64,000 bases of DNA from Planctomycetales bacterium (GTDB lineage: Bacteria > Planctomycetota > Planctomycetia > Planctomycetales > Planctomycetaceae): NCBI GenBank assembly GCA_028285345.1, contig JANQPT010000045.1:56127-120126 (forward strand). Reading direction: 5' to 3'. Below, in pieces: positions 53,323 through 63,010 of the stretch. A model generated the notes under the pieces. That model searched no databases and had not been told where the DNA came from. It saw nothing but the letters and a program-made list of their open reading frames with translations. The stretch's first letter is position 1; the number at the start of each line of letters is the position of its first letter. A program made the translations under genes and the position numbers.

Positions 53323-54200
53323 TCGAAGGTCGTTTGTTGCCGGGCATGGTTCCTACGGCCGTTCAAGAAATTGTGCCGGTCGTCGAGCAACGGCAATTGG
53401 CTCGTGATACGTATTTCTTGCGATTGGCGTGTCCCGCGATGGCGGCCCAAATCCTGCCGGGGCAATTCTTGATGCTTCGCGCTCCGGAGTTGACCGACCC
53501 GTTGCTCGGCCGCCCATTTGCCTTGTATGACACGTACGCCGATGACGAGGGACGTCCTGCGGGCATTGATGTCGTCTACACCGTGATCGGAAAGATGACC
53601 GGTTTGATGAGCACGTGGACGCCGGGAAAGGACGTTGAAGTATGGGGGCCGCTGGGCAACGGCTTTCCACCGCCGCCCTCCGGCAGATTGATGATGGTCG
53701 CCGGCGGAATTGGACAGACACCGTTTCTGGCCGTCGGACGCGAAGCACTGGGAACGAAATCGTACGGGTTGCCGGCGCGAGCGCCGCAATCGTTGCCGTC
53801 GGACGTCACGTTGTGCTACGGCGCCCGTTCCCGCGATTACTTGGCGGGGATCGATGATTTTCAGCGCGCGGGAATCAATGTGAAGATCGCCACCGATGAC
53901 GGATCGGCGGGACATCACGGGTTCGTCACTGAGCTGCTGGGGCAAGCGATTAACGAGGGCGAGGCGCCGAACTTGGTCTACTGTTGTGGGCCGGAACCGA
54001 TGATGGAGTCGGTCGCCGAAATCCTGCAGGCGGCTGGGATCAAAGGTTACGTCTCGCTGGAATCGCCGATGGCTTGCGGCTTTGGCGCGTGTTTCAGTTG
54101 CGTCACGCGCATTCTGATGGACGATGGAACTTGGGACTATCGCCGCACGTGTGTTGAGGGCCCGGTGTTTCCGGCAGAGCGCGTGCTGTTCGATCAATAG
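53319..54200 (+). CDS. pyrK: Dihydroorotate dehydrogenase electron-transfer subunit PyrK-like
   Basis: 293 residues. It has the ferredoxin-reductase layout: FAD domain (LPGQFLMLRAPELTDPLLGRPFAL), NAD domain (LMMVAGGIGQTPFLAV; YCCGPEPMM) and a C-terminal [2Fe-2S] site with CGFGACFSC and a later TC. In class 1B dihydroorotate dehydrogenase PyrK carries electrons from PyrD to NAD during pyrimidine synthesis. PyrD is not adjacent, so related roles (for example sulfite or hydrogenase-type reductases) remain possible. Coupled to the preceding rRNA pseudouridine synthase gene by a 4-bp overlap. Confidence 0.88.
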   Translation: MIEGRLLPGMVPTAVQEIVPVVEQRQLARDTYFLRLACPAMAAQILPGQFLMLRAPELTDPLLGRPFALYDTYADDEGRPAGIDVVYTVIGKMTGLMSTWTPGKDVEVWGPLGNGFPPPPSGRLMMVAGGIGQTPFLAVGREALGTKSYGLPARAPQSLPSDVTLCYGARSRDYLAGIDDFQRAGINVKIATDDGSAGHHGFVTELLGQAINEGEAPNLVYCCGPEPMMESVAEILQAAGIKGYVSLESPMACGFGACFSCVTRILMDDGTWDYRRTCVEGPVFPAERVLFDQ

Positions 54201-54227
54201 GCAAACCCTGCCGAGACCGAGGGCAGA

Positions 54228-55646
54228 GTGGTGAATCCGACATTGAGACGACTGACATTGGCATTTCTGCTACTGCTAATCGCAGGACGACTCTGCGAGT
54301 CGGGCCGCGCCTATGGCGCCCAAACTCCGCCGAACTTCGTGTTGATTCTGATCGACGACCTTGGCTGGCGCGATCTCGGCTGTTATGGCAGCAGTTTTTA
54401 CGAAACCCCGCAGATTGACCGGCTGGCGGAGCAGGGAATGCGGTTTACGGCCGCCTATGCCGCGGCTCCCGTCTGCTCGCCCACGCGGGCCAGTCTGATG
54501 ACCGGCAAGTCAACCGCCCGTCTCGGTTTCACCGGCCATATTACGGCGATTCTCAAGTATCGCTACCCGCCCGAGGGCCGGATTCTGCCGCCACAAGACC
54601 ATATGCGGCTGCGGCTCGAAGAAACTACGATCGCCGAAGCGCTGAAACCGGCCGGTTATGTCTCCGCAAGCATCGGCAAATGGCACCTGGGAGAAAAGGG
54701 CCACTGGCCGAAGCAGCAAGGCTTTGATATCAATATCGGAGGTTGGACGCACGGCAGTCCGCCGAGCTACTTCTATCCCTACCAAAGCAATGACAAACCG
54801 TGGAACCGGGCCATCCCCACTATGCAGGGGGGCCGCCCCGGCGAGTATTTGACCGACCGCCTGACTGACGAAGCGATTGGATTCATTGAACAAAACCGGG
54901 ACCGACCGTTTTTCTTGTACTTAACACACTATGCGGTGCACTCCCCGCTGCAGGCTCCCAAGGAGCTCGTCGATAAGTACCGCGAAAAACTGAAGACGGA
55001 CAAGACTCAAAAGAGTGCCGTCTACGCCGCGATGATTGAATCGGTGGACACCGGCGTGGGGCGGATTCTGGAGACTCTCAAACGATTGGAACTTGACGAG
55101 AACACGGTGGTCATCTTTTTTTCCGACAACGGCGGCATGTCACGTGCCACGAACAACGCGCCGCTGCGCGGCGCAAAGCAGGATTTGTACGAAGGCGGCA
55201 TTCGGGTCCCGCTGATTGTCAAATGGCCCGGCAGAATTCCGGCAGATTCGACCAGCGAAGTTCCGGTCATCAGCCACGATTTGCTGCCCACTATGCTCGA
55301 CCTGGCCGAACAGATCGATCGGCAGCCAAAACACCTCGACGGAGTCAGCCTCGCTCCATTGCTGACCCAGTCCGCAGCGCTCCCGGATCGCACCCTGTAT
55401 TGGTACTACCCGCACTATGCGCGGCGGCCCGGTTCCGTCGTGCGGCGAGGCGACTATAAGTTGATTGAGCACTACGATCCGCCGTCCGTTGAGTTGTACA
55501 ACCTGGCGGACGATCTCTCCGAGACGAGCGACTTGTCGCATACGATGCCCGATCGAGTGCGGGCGATGCGCGCAGATCTGCAAGAGTGGCTGGCTGCCAG
55601 CGGGACCATCATGCACACAAAAAACCCCCACGCCCGAAAGCAATGA
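54228..55646 (+). CDS. Secreted type I sulfatase (arylsulfatase family)
   Basis: 472 residues from GTG 54228 (GTG 54231 equally possible). A signal peptide (LTLAFLLLLIAGRLC...) exports it. The formylglycine motif CSPTR has Cys83, which must be oxidised by a formylglycine-generating enzyme. Metal ligands are visible in LILIDDLGWRD and FFSDNGG, and GKWHLGE is conserved. Planctomycetes carry many sulfatases that desulfate algal or other polysaccharides. The 3' end contains the terminator of the convergent glutathione peroxidase gene. Confidence 0.93.
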   Translation: MVNPTLRRLTLAFLLLLIAGRLCESGRAYGAQTPPNFVLILIDDLGWRDLGCYGSSFYETPQIDRLAEQGMRFTAAYAAAPVCSPTRASLMTGKSTARLGFTGHITAILKYRYPPEGRILPPQDHMRLRLEETTIAEALKPAGYVSASIGKWHLGEKGHWPKQQGFDINIGGWTHGSPPSYFYPYQSNDKPWNRAIPTMQGGRPGEYLTDRLTDEAIGFIEQNRDRPFFLYLTHYAVHSPLQAPKELVDKYREKLKTDKTQKSAVYAAMIESVDTGVGRILETLKRLELDENTVVIFFSDNGGMSRATNNAPLRGAKQDLYEGGIRVPLIVKWPGRIPADSTSEVPVISHDLLPTMLDLAEQIDRQPKHLDGVSLAPLLTQSAALPDRTLYWYYPHYARRPGSVVRRGDYKLIEHYDPPSVELYNLADDLSETSDLSHTMPDRVRAMRADLQEWLAASGTIMHTKNPHARKQ

Positions 55647-55660
55647 ATCGGGCTTGGGGG
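55615..55660 (-). terminator. Glutathione peroxidase terminator within the sulfatase 3' end
   Basis: Arms CCCCCA.GCCCG (55625-55636) and CGGGC.TGGGGG (55649-55660) pair with one mismatch around a 12-nt loop. On the minus strand it runs into TTTTTTGTG (55616-55624). It lies 19 nt past the peroxidase stop at 55679 and overlaps the last sulfatase codons. Confidence 0.82.
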
Positions 55661-55678
55661 AGTATGTCGCGGCGCTGC

Positions 55679-56293
55679 TTAGTCCCGCTTCTTGTTTTTC
55701 TTCTTCTCCTTTTTGCCGGCCAATTCCGCCTCGATCGCTTTGATGACCAGCTTATCGTCCGGACTGATCTTGGAGCGATAACGGGCAACGACTTTTCCGT
55801 CGCGGGCCACTAGAAACTTCTCGAAGTTCCATTTCACCGGTCCGTTGTCTTTCAGACCCGTTTTCTTGGAAGTGAGATAGCCGAATAGCGGCGCCGCTTT
55901 CTTACCGTTGACGTCGACCTTCGAGAACATGTCAAACTCGACGCCGTAATTCTCCTTGCAAAACTCGTAAATCTGCTCGTCGCTGCCCGGCTCCTGTTGG
56001 CCGAATTGATTGCAGGGAAATCCGACGACCGCCAATCCGTCTTTCGCGTATTTTTCGTGCAACTTCTGCAACGGCGCATAGTGTTTGGTGTAACCACATT
56101 CGCTGGCGGTATTGACGATCAGCAAGACCTTGCCTTTGTACTTGGAGAGATCGACTTTCTCACCTTTCAGCGTCTTCATTTCGTGGCTGTAAACGGGATG
56201 TTTGTCTTGGTCTTTCTTTTGATCCTTATTGGCGTAAGCCCAAGAGGAAGCGGCCAAAACCACACATAACGCAAACAGAGTCGTCGTTTTCAT
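55679..56293 (-). CDS. Exported glutathione peroxidase, Cys form
   Basis: 204 residues from ATG 56293, with GAAAGG 8 nt upstream; a TTG codon just before it is not needed. A signal peptide ends near residue 21 (SSWAYAN). The peroxidase motif NTASECGYT carries catalytic Cys66 rather than selenocysteine; FPCNQFGQQEPG and KWNFEKFLV supply the Gln and Trp of the active-site tetrad. Cys-type enzymes usually take electrons from thioredoxin and reduce lipid or hydrogen peroxides; export suggests envelope protection. A Lys-rich tail (KKEKKKNKKR) ends the protein. Confidence 0.93.
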   Translation of the reverse strand: MKTTTLFALCVVLAASSWAYANKDQKKDQDKHPVYSHEMKTLKGEKVDLSKYKGKVLLIVNTASECGYTKHYAPLQKLHEKYAKDGLAVVGFPCNQFGQQEPGSDEQIYEFCKENYGVEFDMFSKVDVNGKKAAPLFGYLTSKKTGLKDNGPVKWNFEKFLVARDGKVVARYRSKISPDDKLVIKAIEAELAGKKEKKKNKKRD

Positions 56294-56636
56294 CAATAAT
56301 GCCTTTCCGGCCGGGTGTCGACCACCGGCCCCATGTTGAGTTCGACGGCATGCGGAGGGCCGCCAACTGAGTCAGGAGAGAATTTAGAGGTAGGTGGATT
56401 CATCATATCGTGAAGCGATGCCGCTCGCGACCCAATCGATGTCTACGAATCGGGGCAACAGTCCTCCAACGTGAGTCCGAGGCAAAGCGAACTCTGTCCG
56501 CAAACTGGCATAGGTTCTAAGTCTTGTACGGGCTATACTTTCGACTCGCCGGAAGTCCAGCGGGCTTTCGGCGTCACTTCTCCTCTCAAATCAACGCCAT
56601 TTTCACGTCCAGTCGTCCGTAGGTGACGCAGTCGTA
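56294..56636. other. Gene-free 343-bp divergent intergenic region
   Basis: Between the peroxidase (minus) and the first porin (plus). A plausible -10 TATACT lies at 56534-56539, about 90 bp before the porin start, but no good -35 accompanies it. No reading frame or structured RNA was recognised. Confidence 0.4.
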
Positions 56637-58166
56637 ATGTCTTGCGCCACTCAGCGTAGAATAACCCTCCTGCTACGGCAGGGCTTGCTGTGCGCAGCGC
56701 TGTTGCTCTGCGCCGTCCGCTCAGCCTCTGCGCAGCAGAATCCTGAACCCGTTTTTGTTCCCGAGATTGATTTTGAGAGGAGAATTGAGCGTCTGGAAGC
56801 AGAACTCGCGGCGCTGAAAGCGGAGCAGCAATCGAGCGTCGTGTTCCCAGAGATGGAAACGTGGGAGGAATCCGAGTCACCCGGCGTTACGAACGTCTCC
56901 GGCTGGTCGACCGGTTACGTTTCATATCAAGAAACCGACCCTTCACGCGTGACGGCTGAGGACGCTGACCCGTCGAGCCGTCCGCCCGGTTTTCGAGACT
57001 GGTTGAGACGACCGGAAAGTTCGTTTGAAGCCGACCAATATCCCACGCTGGAATGGAGCGGCTTTCTTCAACTTGATACTGGAATCATCGATCAGGATGA
57101 ACTGAACGTGGAATCTGTGGGAATCGTTGAACCTGAGAGCGGTTTACGACGGGTTCGCTTGCGCGTGGACGGCAACGTGCGGGAGAATAGTTCCTACGTA
57201 ATCGATCTCGATTTCGCCGCCTCCGGGCATCCCAGTTTTCGCAACGTTCTGCTGGCGTTTCACGAAATCCCCGTGCTGCAGAACATTCAAATGGGGTACT
57301 TCAAGCAATCGATCGGCCTGCAAGCGATGGAGAGCAGCCGCGACTTCCGGTTTCTGGAGCGGACATTGCCGTTTGCCTTCGATCCGTTTCGGCAGACCGG
57401 AATTGGTGCGTTCGGAAATGCGGCGGATCGCCGGATCAGTTGGGCGATTTCCACGTACGGCTATCCGACCGATTCGTTCGGCGTCACAACGGGTGACGCG
57501 CTCGGCACGTCACTCTCGACACGCGTCACCGGGCTGCCATTCTACGCGGACGAAGGTGCTCAATTGTTGCACATGGGGTTCGGCTACGCGTTCGGCAACC
57601 CCGGCGACAACATCGTGCAGTACGCGATTCAACCCGGCTTTTTTGTGGTCGATCCCGGCAACCCGGATGCGGAAACGGCGGTACCGACATTCGTCAACAC
57701 TGGAAAGATTCCCGCTCGCGCATTTCACACGTTCAACACCGAACTGGCCACGAACATGGGCTCGTTCTCGATCCGTTCCGAGGCGACGTTTGCCATCGTC
57801 GATCAAATCGGCGGACCGACGACGTCGTTTTCCGGTGCGTATGCGTCGGCGGGATACGTATTGACGGGCGAGAAGTATCGCTACAACCGCCGTCACGGCA
57901 TATTTCGGCGGATCGTTCCCGATGAGTCATTCAGCCTCGGCAGCGGAGGCGGTGCGTGGGAGATTACCGCAGGCTGGTCCTATATCAACCTCAACGATCA
58001 AAACATCCAGGGGGGGCGAATGACGACGTTGATCGTGGGCCTGAATTGGTATGTCAGTCCGCACAGCCGGTTTATTTTGAACGTGATCCCTGTCCACTTG
58101 GATGATCCCAAAGTCGGCCGAAGCGACGCCGTCGTCAGCGGTGTCCGGGCACAAGTCGAGTTCTAG
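56637..58166 (+). CDS. OprO/OprP-type porin (copy 1)
   Basis: 509 residues. A signal peptide (LLCAALLLCAVRSASA) leads to the outer membrane. A short N-terminal coiled coil (ERRIERLEAELAALKAEQ) is typical of trimeric porins. The barrel shows alternating aromatic strands: LEWSGFLQLDTGIIDQDELN, RRVRLRVDGNVRENSSYVIDLDFA, IQMGYFKQSIGLQAMESSRDFRFLERTLPFAF, and a final strand ending VRAQVEF, whose terminal Phe is the outer-membrane assembly signal. This is the phosphate-selective porin family; the actual solute is unknown. The second porin follows after 23 bp. Confidence 0.85.
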   Translation: MSCATQRRITLLLRQGLLCAALLLCAVRSASAQQNPEPVFVPEIDFERRIERLEAELAALKAEQQSSVVFPEMETWEESESPGVTNVSGWSTGYVSYQETDPSRVTAEDADPSSRPPGFRDWLRRPESSFEADQYPTLEWSGFLQLDTGIIDQDELNVESVGIVEPESGLRRVRLRVDGNVRENSSYVIDLDFAASGHPSFRNVLLAFHEIPVLQNIQMGYFKQSIGLQAMESSRDFRFLERTLPFAFDPFRQTGIGAFGNAADRRISWAISTYGYPTDSFGVTTGDALGTSLSTRVTGLPFYADEGAQLLHMGFGYAFGNPGDNIVQYAIQPGFFVVDPGNPDAETAVPTFVNTGKIPARAFHTFNTELATNMGSFSIRSEATFAIVDQIGGPTTSFSGAYASAGYVLTGEKYRYNRRHGIFRRIVPDESFSLGSGGGAWEITAGWSYINLNDQNIQGGRMTTLIVGLNWYVSPHSRFILNVIPVHLDDPKVGRSDAVVSGVRAQVEF

Positions 58167-58189
58167 ACGCACCCACCATAGGCTTATCG

Positions 58190-59779
58190 ATGACCAACTT
58201 GGCAGGCAGTTTTGTTAAGAATTTGTTAACAGTGCAAATCGATCCGCAACACCGACATCTCGCCCTTTGCCGACGACCGCACGCAGTGATCAGTGCAATC
58301 CTCGTCCAAACACTGCTCTGGATGATGGCCAACGCCTGCGCGGCGGAGGATGCCAAAACGGACATTGATCAACTACGATTGCGGCTGCAGGCGGCCGAAC
58401 AGCGAATTCGCAATCTGGAATCTCAAAATGTGCCACGGACATCTGACCTTGAACCGGAGTTGTCAGATAAGCCAGGAGAGGTTCACGCGGTCGAACAGGC
58501 GGGTTTTTATGAAGCCTATGAAGCGGGATACAATTGGAACAATTCGTACACGAGCAGTCCGCCACTGTTCGAGAACTCGGACTTCTTTGCCGACTACGAC
58601 GGCGGGTTTGTGATCCGACCGTTCGACGACCGTGCGGCGCCGTTTGAACTACAGATCAACAGCCGCTTGCAGTTTCGGCACGTAGGATTCGCCCGTGACC
58701 GCAAGTTCTACTCGAATCGTGGAGATACCTTCCGCGGCGGCCCGGTCCGTGTGAATAACCGCAACGACTTTGAGATCGAACGTGGCCGGCTAGTTTTTCG
58801 CGGCTTTGTCTACACGCCTGAATTGCGGTATTTCCTGAACTTCGACTTTGACACTGATGACAACCATCGTGTCATCGCGCACGATTTCTGGTTCAATTAC
58901 AAGTTCAGCGATGCTTTCGACCTGCACTTCGGCAAAGCGAGAGTCCCCGGCAGCCGCGACTGGCTGGAGAGTTCAGCGGTATTGCGGTTCGCCGACCGCT
59001 CGATGGCAACCACGTTTTTCCGTCCCGACCGCAGTGTCGGGGTATGGGCCGCCGGCGAATTGGCCGAAGACGTTTTTTATCGCGCGATGGTTTCGAACGG
59101 GTATACGGCAACGGACCTAGCGTTCGCCGATCTGGATACCAATCTGGCCTATTCGCTCTCGAAGTGGTGGGACGTTTACGGCAATTACGGCGTCGGCTAC
59201 TCGGATCTCAAGTGGCATGATGAGCCAGCCGCCAAAGTCGGCCACAGCTTTACTTATGCGAATCAGTCGGGCGTCAACTCGTCGGGCATCCCGCGCTCAG
59301 AGCAGAACTTCATTCGCCTCAGTGATGGAACTCAGCTGATCACACCTGATGCCCTGGCACCGGGTGTTACCGTAATTGGCAGCAATATCTTCATGTACGC
59401 CATCGACTTTGCCGGAAAGTACCAAGGTTGGAGCTTCAACTCGGAGCTCTTCTTCCGCTGGTTGACACAGTTCAAGACGGTCGGCGGCCCGGTCCCGCAC
59501 TCTCAACTTTATACGCACGGCTTTTATGCCGACGTCGGCTACATGCTGATCAAAGAACGCTTGGAGATCATTGGCCGGATTTCGAACGTCGACGGACTGT
59601 TTAAGGATAGCTGGGAGTACGCCGGGGGCGTGAACTGGTTCGTGAACGGGACGCATCGAAACAAGGTCACTTTCGACATTACGCACCTGGATGGCGCCCC
59701 TGTCGAGAACACCGGCCCCAATTACCAAGTCGGCCAGGACGGCATTCTCACGAGGCTGCAGTGGCAAATCGCGTTTTGA
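58190..59779 (+). CDS. OprO/OprP-type porin (copy 2)
   Basis: 529 residues. The signal sequence appears late (AVISAILVQTLLWMMANACA, about residues 33-52), suggesting either a long leader or a wrongly early start; no later Met precedes it. A coiled coil (DIDQLRLRLQAAEQRIRNLESQ) and barrel strands follow: LQINSRLQFRHVGFAR, RNDFEIERGRLVFRGFVYTPELRYFLNFDFDT (split), FDLHFGKARVPGSRDW, and terminal LTRLQWQIAF with a Phe end. It is distinct from copy 1 in sequence. The pair may form a paired uptake system for the DUF1501 genes that follow. Confidence 0.83.
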   Translation: MTNLAGSFVKNLLTVQIDPQHRHLALCRRPHAVISAILVQTLLWMMANACAAEDAKTDIDQLRLRLQAAEQRIRNLESQNVPRTSDLEPELSDKPGEVHAVEQAGFYEAYEAGYNWNNSYTSSPPLFENSDFFADYDGGFVIRPFDDRAAPFELQINSRLQFRHVGFARDRKFYSNRGDTFRGGPVRVNNRNDFEIERGRLVFRGFVYTPELRYFLNFDFDTDDNHRVIAHDFWFNYKFSDAFDLHFGKARVPGSRDWLESSAVLRFADRSMATTFFRPDRSVGVWAAGELAEDVFYRAMVSNGYTATDLAFADLDTNLAYSLSKWWDVYGNYGVGYSDLKWHDEPAAKVGHSFTYANQSGVNSSGIPRSEQNFIRLSDGTQLITPDALAPGVTVIGSNIFMYAIDFAGKYQGWSFNSELFFRWLTQFKTVGGPVPHSQLYTHGFYADVGYMLIKERLEIIGRISNVDGLFKDSWEYAGGVNWFVNGTHRNKVTFDITHLDGAPVENTGPNYQVGQDGILTRLQWQIAF

Positions 59780-59924
59780 AAACGGCCTAGTTTGGACCCA
59801 TTGCGGTTGCAGTTCGCTCTCAAATCAACCAAAATGCATGTGTTCCAGAGGATCGCGCTAAAACGTCACGCCGTTTCGCGGGATTGCACGGGTCGCGAAG
59901 CCAAGCTCTAAAGGGGGGAGGTCC

Positions 59925-61349
59925 ATGGCCGCTGCAGAGAGGCTGTTCAATTCGCAGTTGCCGGTCTCTCGCCGAACCGCGCTCAAGGCGGGAATTGCCG
60001 GGATGGGCGGACTCGGAGTCGCTGCTTCCGCTCCGCAGCTTTCGGCGGCGCCGATTGCCCCCACTCTGCCTGACAAGTCGGTGATCTTTGTCTTTCTCAC
60101 CGGCGGCATTTCGCAGCAAGACACCTTCGATATGAAGCCGGATGCGCCCGCGGACGTGCGGGGCGAGTTTGAACCGGTTGCGACGAAGACCCCGGGATTG
60201 CAGGTGTGTGAGCACTTGCCGCTGCTGGCCCAGCGGACCGATCGCTACACACTACTGCGAAGTCTGGCCACCGGCAGCAGCGGGCATGAATTGGCCTGCC
60301 ACATGATGCTCACTGGACGACTGGATCTGCCTCCCGCGTTCAACTTGAACGAGATTCCCAGTCCCAACGAATGGCCGTCGATTCCGGCGCTGATCACGTA
60401 TGCAACGCGCGGCAAGAACAATTTGCCGCCCGCCGTGGTGTTGCCGCAACCAAGCATTAACGAAGCGGCGCGCGTTCGCCCCGGCCAATATGCCGGCCGG
60501 CTTGGCCCGCGCTGGGAGGCCTGGCACGCCGACATTGCCTCAAAATGCCCGCTCGGAAACGGCGCCTGTCCCGATTGCTTTCGGTTCGACGGCTCGCCGT
60601 TTGAGCATGCCGCTGGAACGATCTTTGACACGCCACAATTGAAACTGCCCCAAGGCGGCAGCCGACGATTCACCAAGCGGCTCAGTCTACTCGAAGGAAT
60701 CGAACAACAAACTGGCCGGATTCATGAAATCGAACAACATGACCGATTTCGCGCGCAGGCATTGCAGCTTTTGTCGGACCCGAATGCCAAGAGCGCATTC
60801 GAAGTTGAGCAGGCCGACCCCAAATTGATCGCGCGTTACGGCAAGAACAAGTTCGGCCTCTCCTGCCTGATGGCGTTTCGGCTGGTCAGCGCAGGCGTGA
60901 ACTTTGTGCAAGTCAATCTTGGCAAGAATTCGTCGTGGGACACGCACTTCGGGAACTTCGTAAATCTCAAAAACAACTTGCTGCCGCCGTTCGACCTCGC
61001 AATATCGGCTCTGCTGGATGACTTGTTCGAGAGCGGCCTGTCCGAAAACACGCTGCTGATCGTGGGTGGAGAATTCGGCCGGACGCCGAAGATTAATAAG
61101 AACGCCGGCCGCGATCATTGGAATCCGACAAACACGGTGCTCTTTGCGGGCGGGGGAGTGCAGGGGGGACGCGTCCTCGGCGCGACCGACGACTTGGCCG
61201 CATATCCGACCTCGCATCGGCAGACGACGGAGAACTTTGCGGCGACAATCTTCGACACGCTGGACGTTCCGCACTCCGCGAGTTGGACCGACCTTGACGG
61301 GCGCCCGCATCAGATTTATCACGCACAACCGATTCCTGGATTGTTTTGA
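59925..61349 (+). CDS. Tat-exported DUF1501 protein
   Basis: 474 residues; ATG 59925 follows a very strong GGGGGGAGG site. The Tat signal has SRRTALKAGIAGMGG. DUF1501 features include FVFLTGGISQQDTFDMKPDAP (split near residue 62), LLRSLATGSSGHELACHMMLTGR (split), and the C-terminal LIVGGEFGRTPKINKNAGRDHWNP. Compared with the gene at 6471 it is a different subgroup with GRDHW rather than GRDHN. It lies behind two porins and directly before another DUF1501 gene, 12 bp away. Confidence 0.92.
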   Translation: MAAAERLFNSQLPVSRRTALKAGIAGMGGLGVAASAPQLSAAPIAPTLPDKSVIFVFLTGGISQQDTFDMKPDAPADVRGEFEPVATKTPGLQVCEHLPLLAQRTDRYTLLRSLATGSSGHELACHMMLTGRLDLPPAFNLNEIPSPNEWPSIPALITYATRGKNNLPPAVVLPQPSINEAARVRPGQYAGRLGPRWEAWHADIASKCPLGNGACPDCFRFDGSPFEHAAGTIFDTPQLKLPQGGSRRFTKRLSLLEGIEQQTGRIHEIEQHDRFRAQALQLLSDPNAKSAFEVEQADPKLIARYGKNKFGLSCLMAFRLVSAGVNFVQVNLGKNSSWDTHFGNFVNLKNNLLPPFDLAISALLDDLFESGLSENTLLIVGGEFGRTPKINKNAGRDHWNPTNTVLFAGGGVQGGRVLGATDDLAAYPTSHRQTTENFAATIFDTLDVPHSASWTDLDGRPHQIYHAQPIPGLF

Positions 61350-61361
61350 ATCGATAACAGC

Positions 61362-62774
61362 ATGCTCACTATCTGGGGAAACAAATTCCGACATTGCGAC
61401 GGCGTGTCCCGGCGGAATTTCCTGAAGATTGGGACGCTGGGAATTGCGGGGTTCTCGCTGCCCGAGTTGCTTCGCGCTGAGGACGCTGCGGGGATCGGCG
61501 ATTCTCGAAAAGCGGTGATCAACATCCATCTCGACGGCGGGCCGCCGCAGATGGACATGATCGACCTCAAGCCCGAAGCGCCCAGTGAAATCCGCGGCGA
61601 GTTTTCGCCGATTGCAACGGCCGTCCCGGGCCTGCAGATCAGCGAACTGTTGCCGAGTATCGCCGGGGTCGCCGATAAGTTTGCCTTCATCCGTACGCTG
61701 GTTGGTTCCGACGGCCGGCATCATGCTTTTCAGTGCCAGTCTGGATTTCGCGAGAGGGATTTGAAATCAATCGGCGGCCGGCCCGTCATGGGATCAGTTC
61801 TCGCCAAATTGCACGCGGGTGAAAAGTTGTCGGCGCCGGTATTTGTGGACATGATGCAGGGCCGTCCTCTGGTCCGCAACAGCGCGCGACCCGGCTTTCT
61901 AGGGCCGGCCTATCAGCCGTTTCGTCCCGACCTGTCGGACATGTTTTCCCGGGAACTGGAACCGGGGATGAAGAACGAACTGGCCGCGTTGGGAGCCGGC
62001 CACTCGACCAGCCTGACACTCAACGAACAGATCACTACAAGCCGTCTCGCGGATCGCCGGCAATTGCTCGGTGGACTCGACCGCATCCGTCGCGGAATCG
62101 ACTCGACTGGCATGATGCACGCCATGGACCGTTTCACGGAACAGGCAGCCGATATTCTGACTTCCGGAAAACTCGCGGAGGCACTCGACCTGCAGAAGGT
62201 CGATCCGGCCACTCTGGCGCGATACACGTTTCCCGCTGAGAAAGTCAATGGACGCTACAAATATAGCGACGGTCCCGAAGCGACATACAAATTACTGCTG
62301 GCCCGTCGCCTGATCGAAGCCGGCGTGCGGTGCGTGAGCGTGTCGATCAGTGATTTCGATACGCATTCCAATAATTTCCGCACGATGCGGCAAATCGGCC
62401 CGCTGGTGGATCATGGATTGCACGCTTTGGTGACCGATCTCGATGAACGTGGCATGTTGGACGACGTGACGATTGTCGCGTGGGGTGAATTCGGCAGGAC
62501 CCCGCGAATTGACGCCAAGAGCGCCGGCCGTCACCACTGGCCGCGCGTCGGGATGGCGATGCTTGCGGGAGGCGGCATGCGGACTGGACAGGCGATCGGC
62601 GTCACCGACCGCTATGCGGGTGTCGCTCAGTCGCGGCCTGTCCACTACAAGGACGTATTTTCCACGCTGTACCGCAACCTGGGAATCGACGCCCTGGCGA
62701 CCACGGTCACCGATCCGACCGGGCGCCCGCAGTACCTGCTGGATAGTGGCGAACCGCTGCCGGAGCTCGGCTAG
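61362..62774 (+). CDS. Tat-exported DUF1501 protein (second of tandem pair)
   Basis: 470 residues. Tat signal SRRNFLKIGTLGIAGFSL, close to the consensus SRRxFLK. DUF1501 features: NIHLDGGPPQMDMIDLKP, IRTLVGSDGRHHAFQC and VAWGEFGRTPRIDAKSAGRHHWP. Gap to the previous gene is 12 bp, so both are cotranscribed. No DUF1549/DUF1553 partner follows, unlike the locus at 3-8 kb, which suggests the pair works with the upstream porins or with each other. Confidence 0.92.
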   Translation: MLTIWGNKFRHCDGVSRRNFLKIGTLGIAGFSLPELLRAEDAAGIGDSRKAVINIHLDGGPPQMDMIDLKPEAPSEIRGEFSPIATAVPGLQISELLPSIAGVADKFAFIRTLVGSDGRHHAFQCQSGFRERDLKSIGGRPVMGSVLAKLHAGEKLSAPVFVDMMQGRPLVRNSARPGFLGPAYQPFRPDLSDMFSRELEPGMKNELAALGAGHSTSLTLNEQITTSRLADRRQLLGGLDRIRRGIDSTGMMHAMDRFTEQAADILTSGKLAEALDLQKVDPATLARYTFPAEKVNGRYKYSDGPEATYKLLLARRLIEAGVRCVSVSISDFDTHSNNFRTMRQIGPLVDHGLHALVTDLDERGMLDDVTIVAWGEFGRTPRIDAKSAGRHHWPRVGMAMLAGGGMRTGQAIGVTDRYAGVAQSRPVHYKDVFSTLYRNLGIDALATTVTDPTGRPQYLLDSGEPLPELG

Positions 62775-62791
62775 AGCTCGACTGTTGCTGG

Positions 62792-63010
62792 TCAGCGCCG
62801 ACGAGTTGGGAATGGGCGGCTGGATCGCTGTTGAACGCGAATGGGCACCGGACAGTTCTTATGTCGCTGATGGGCAATCATCGCTGCCAGCGCTCCGCCG
62901 AGAATGACCACCGCCACTGCTGCGATCAGGTAGCCGCTAATGACCGCCATCCATCCGATTGAACAACAAACCAGAAGAACGATCAGTGCAACGGCTGTCG
63001 CGTGACGCAT
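62792..63010 (-). CDS. Small membrane protein
   Basis: 72 residues from ATG 63010, which has AGAGG about 5 nt upstream; the frame extends to 63061. Two hydrophobic helices (ALIVLLVCCSIGWMAVISG and LIAAVAVVILGGALAAMIA) are followed by a basic tail. Not recognised. It converges on the DUF1501 gene with 17 bp between stops. Confidence 0.6.
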   Translation of the reverse strand: MRHATAVALIVLLVCCSIGWMAVISGYLIAAVAVVILGGALAAMIAHQRHKNCPVPIRVQQRSSRPFPTRRR

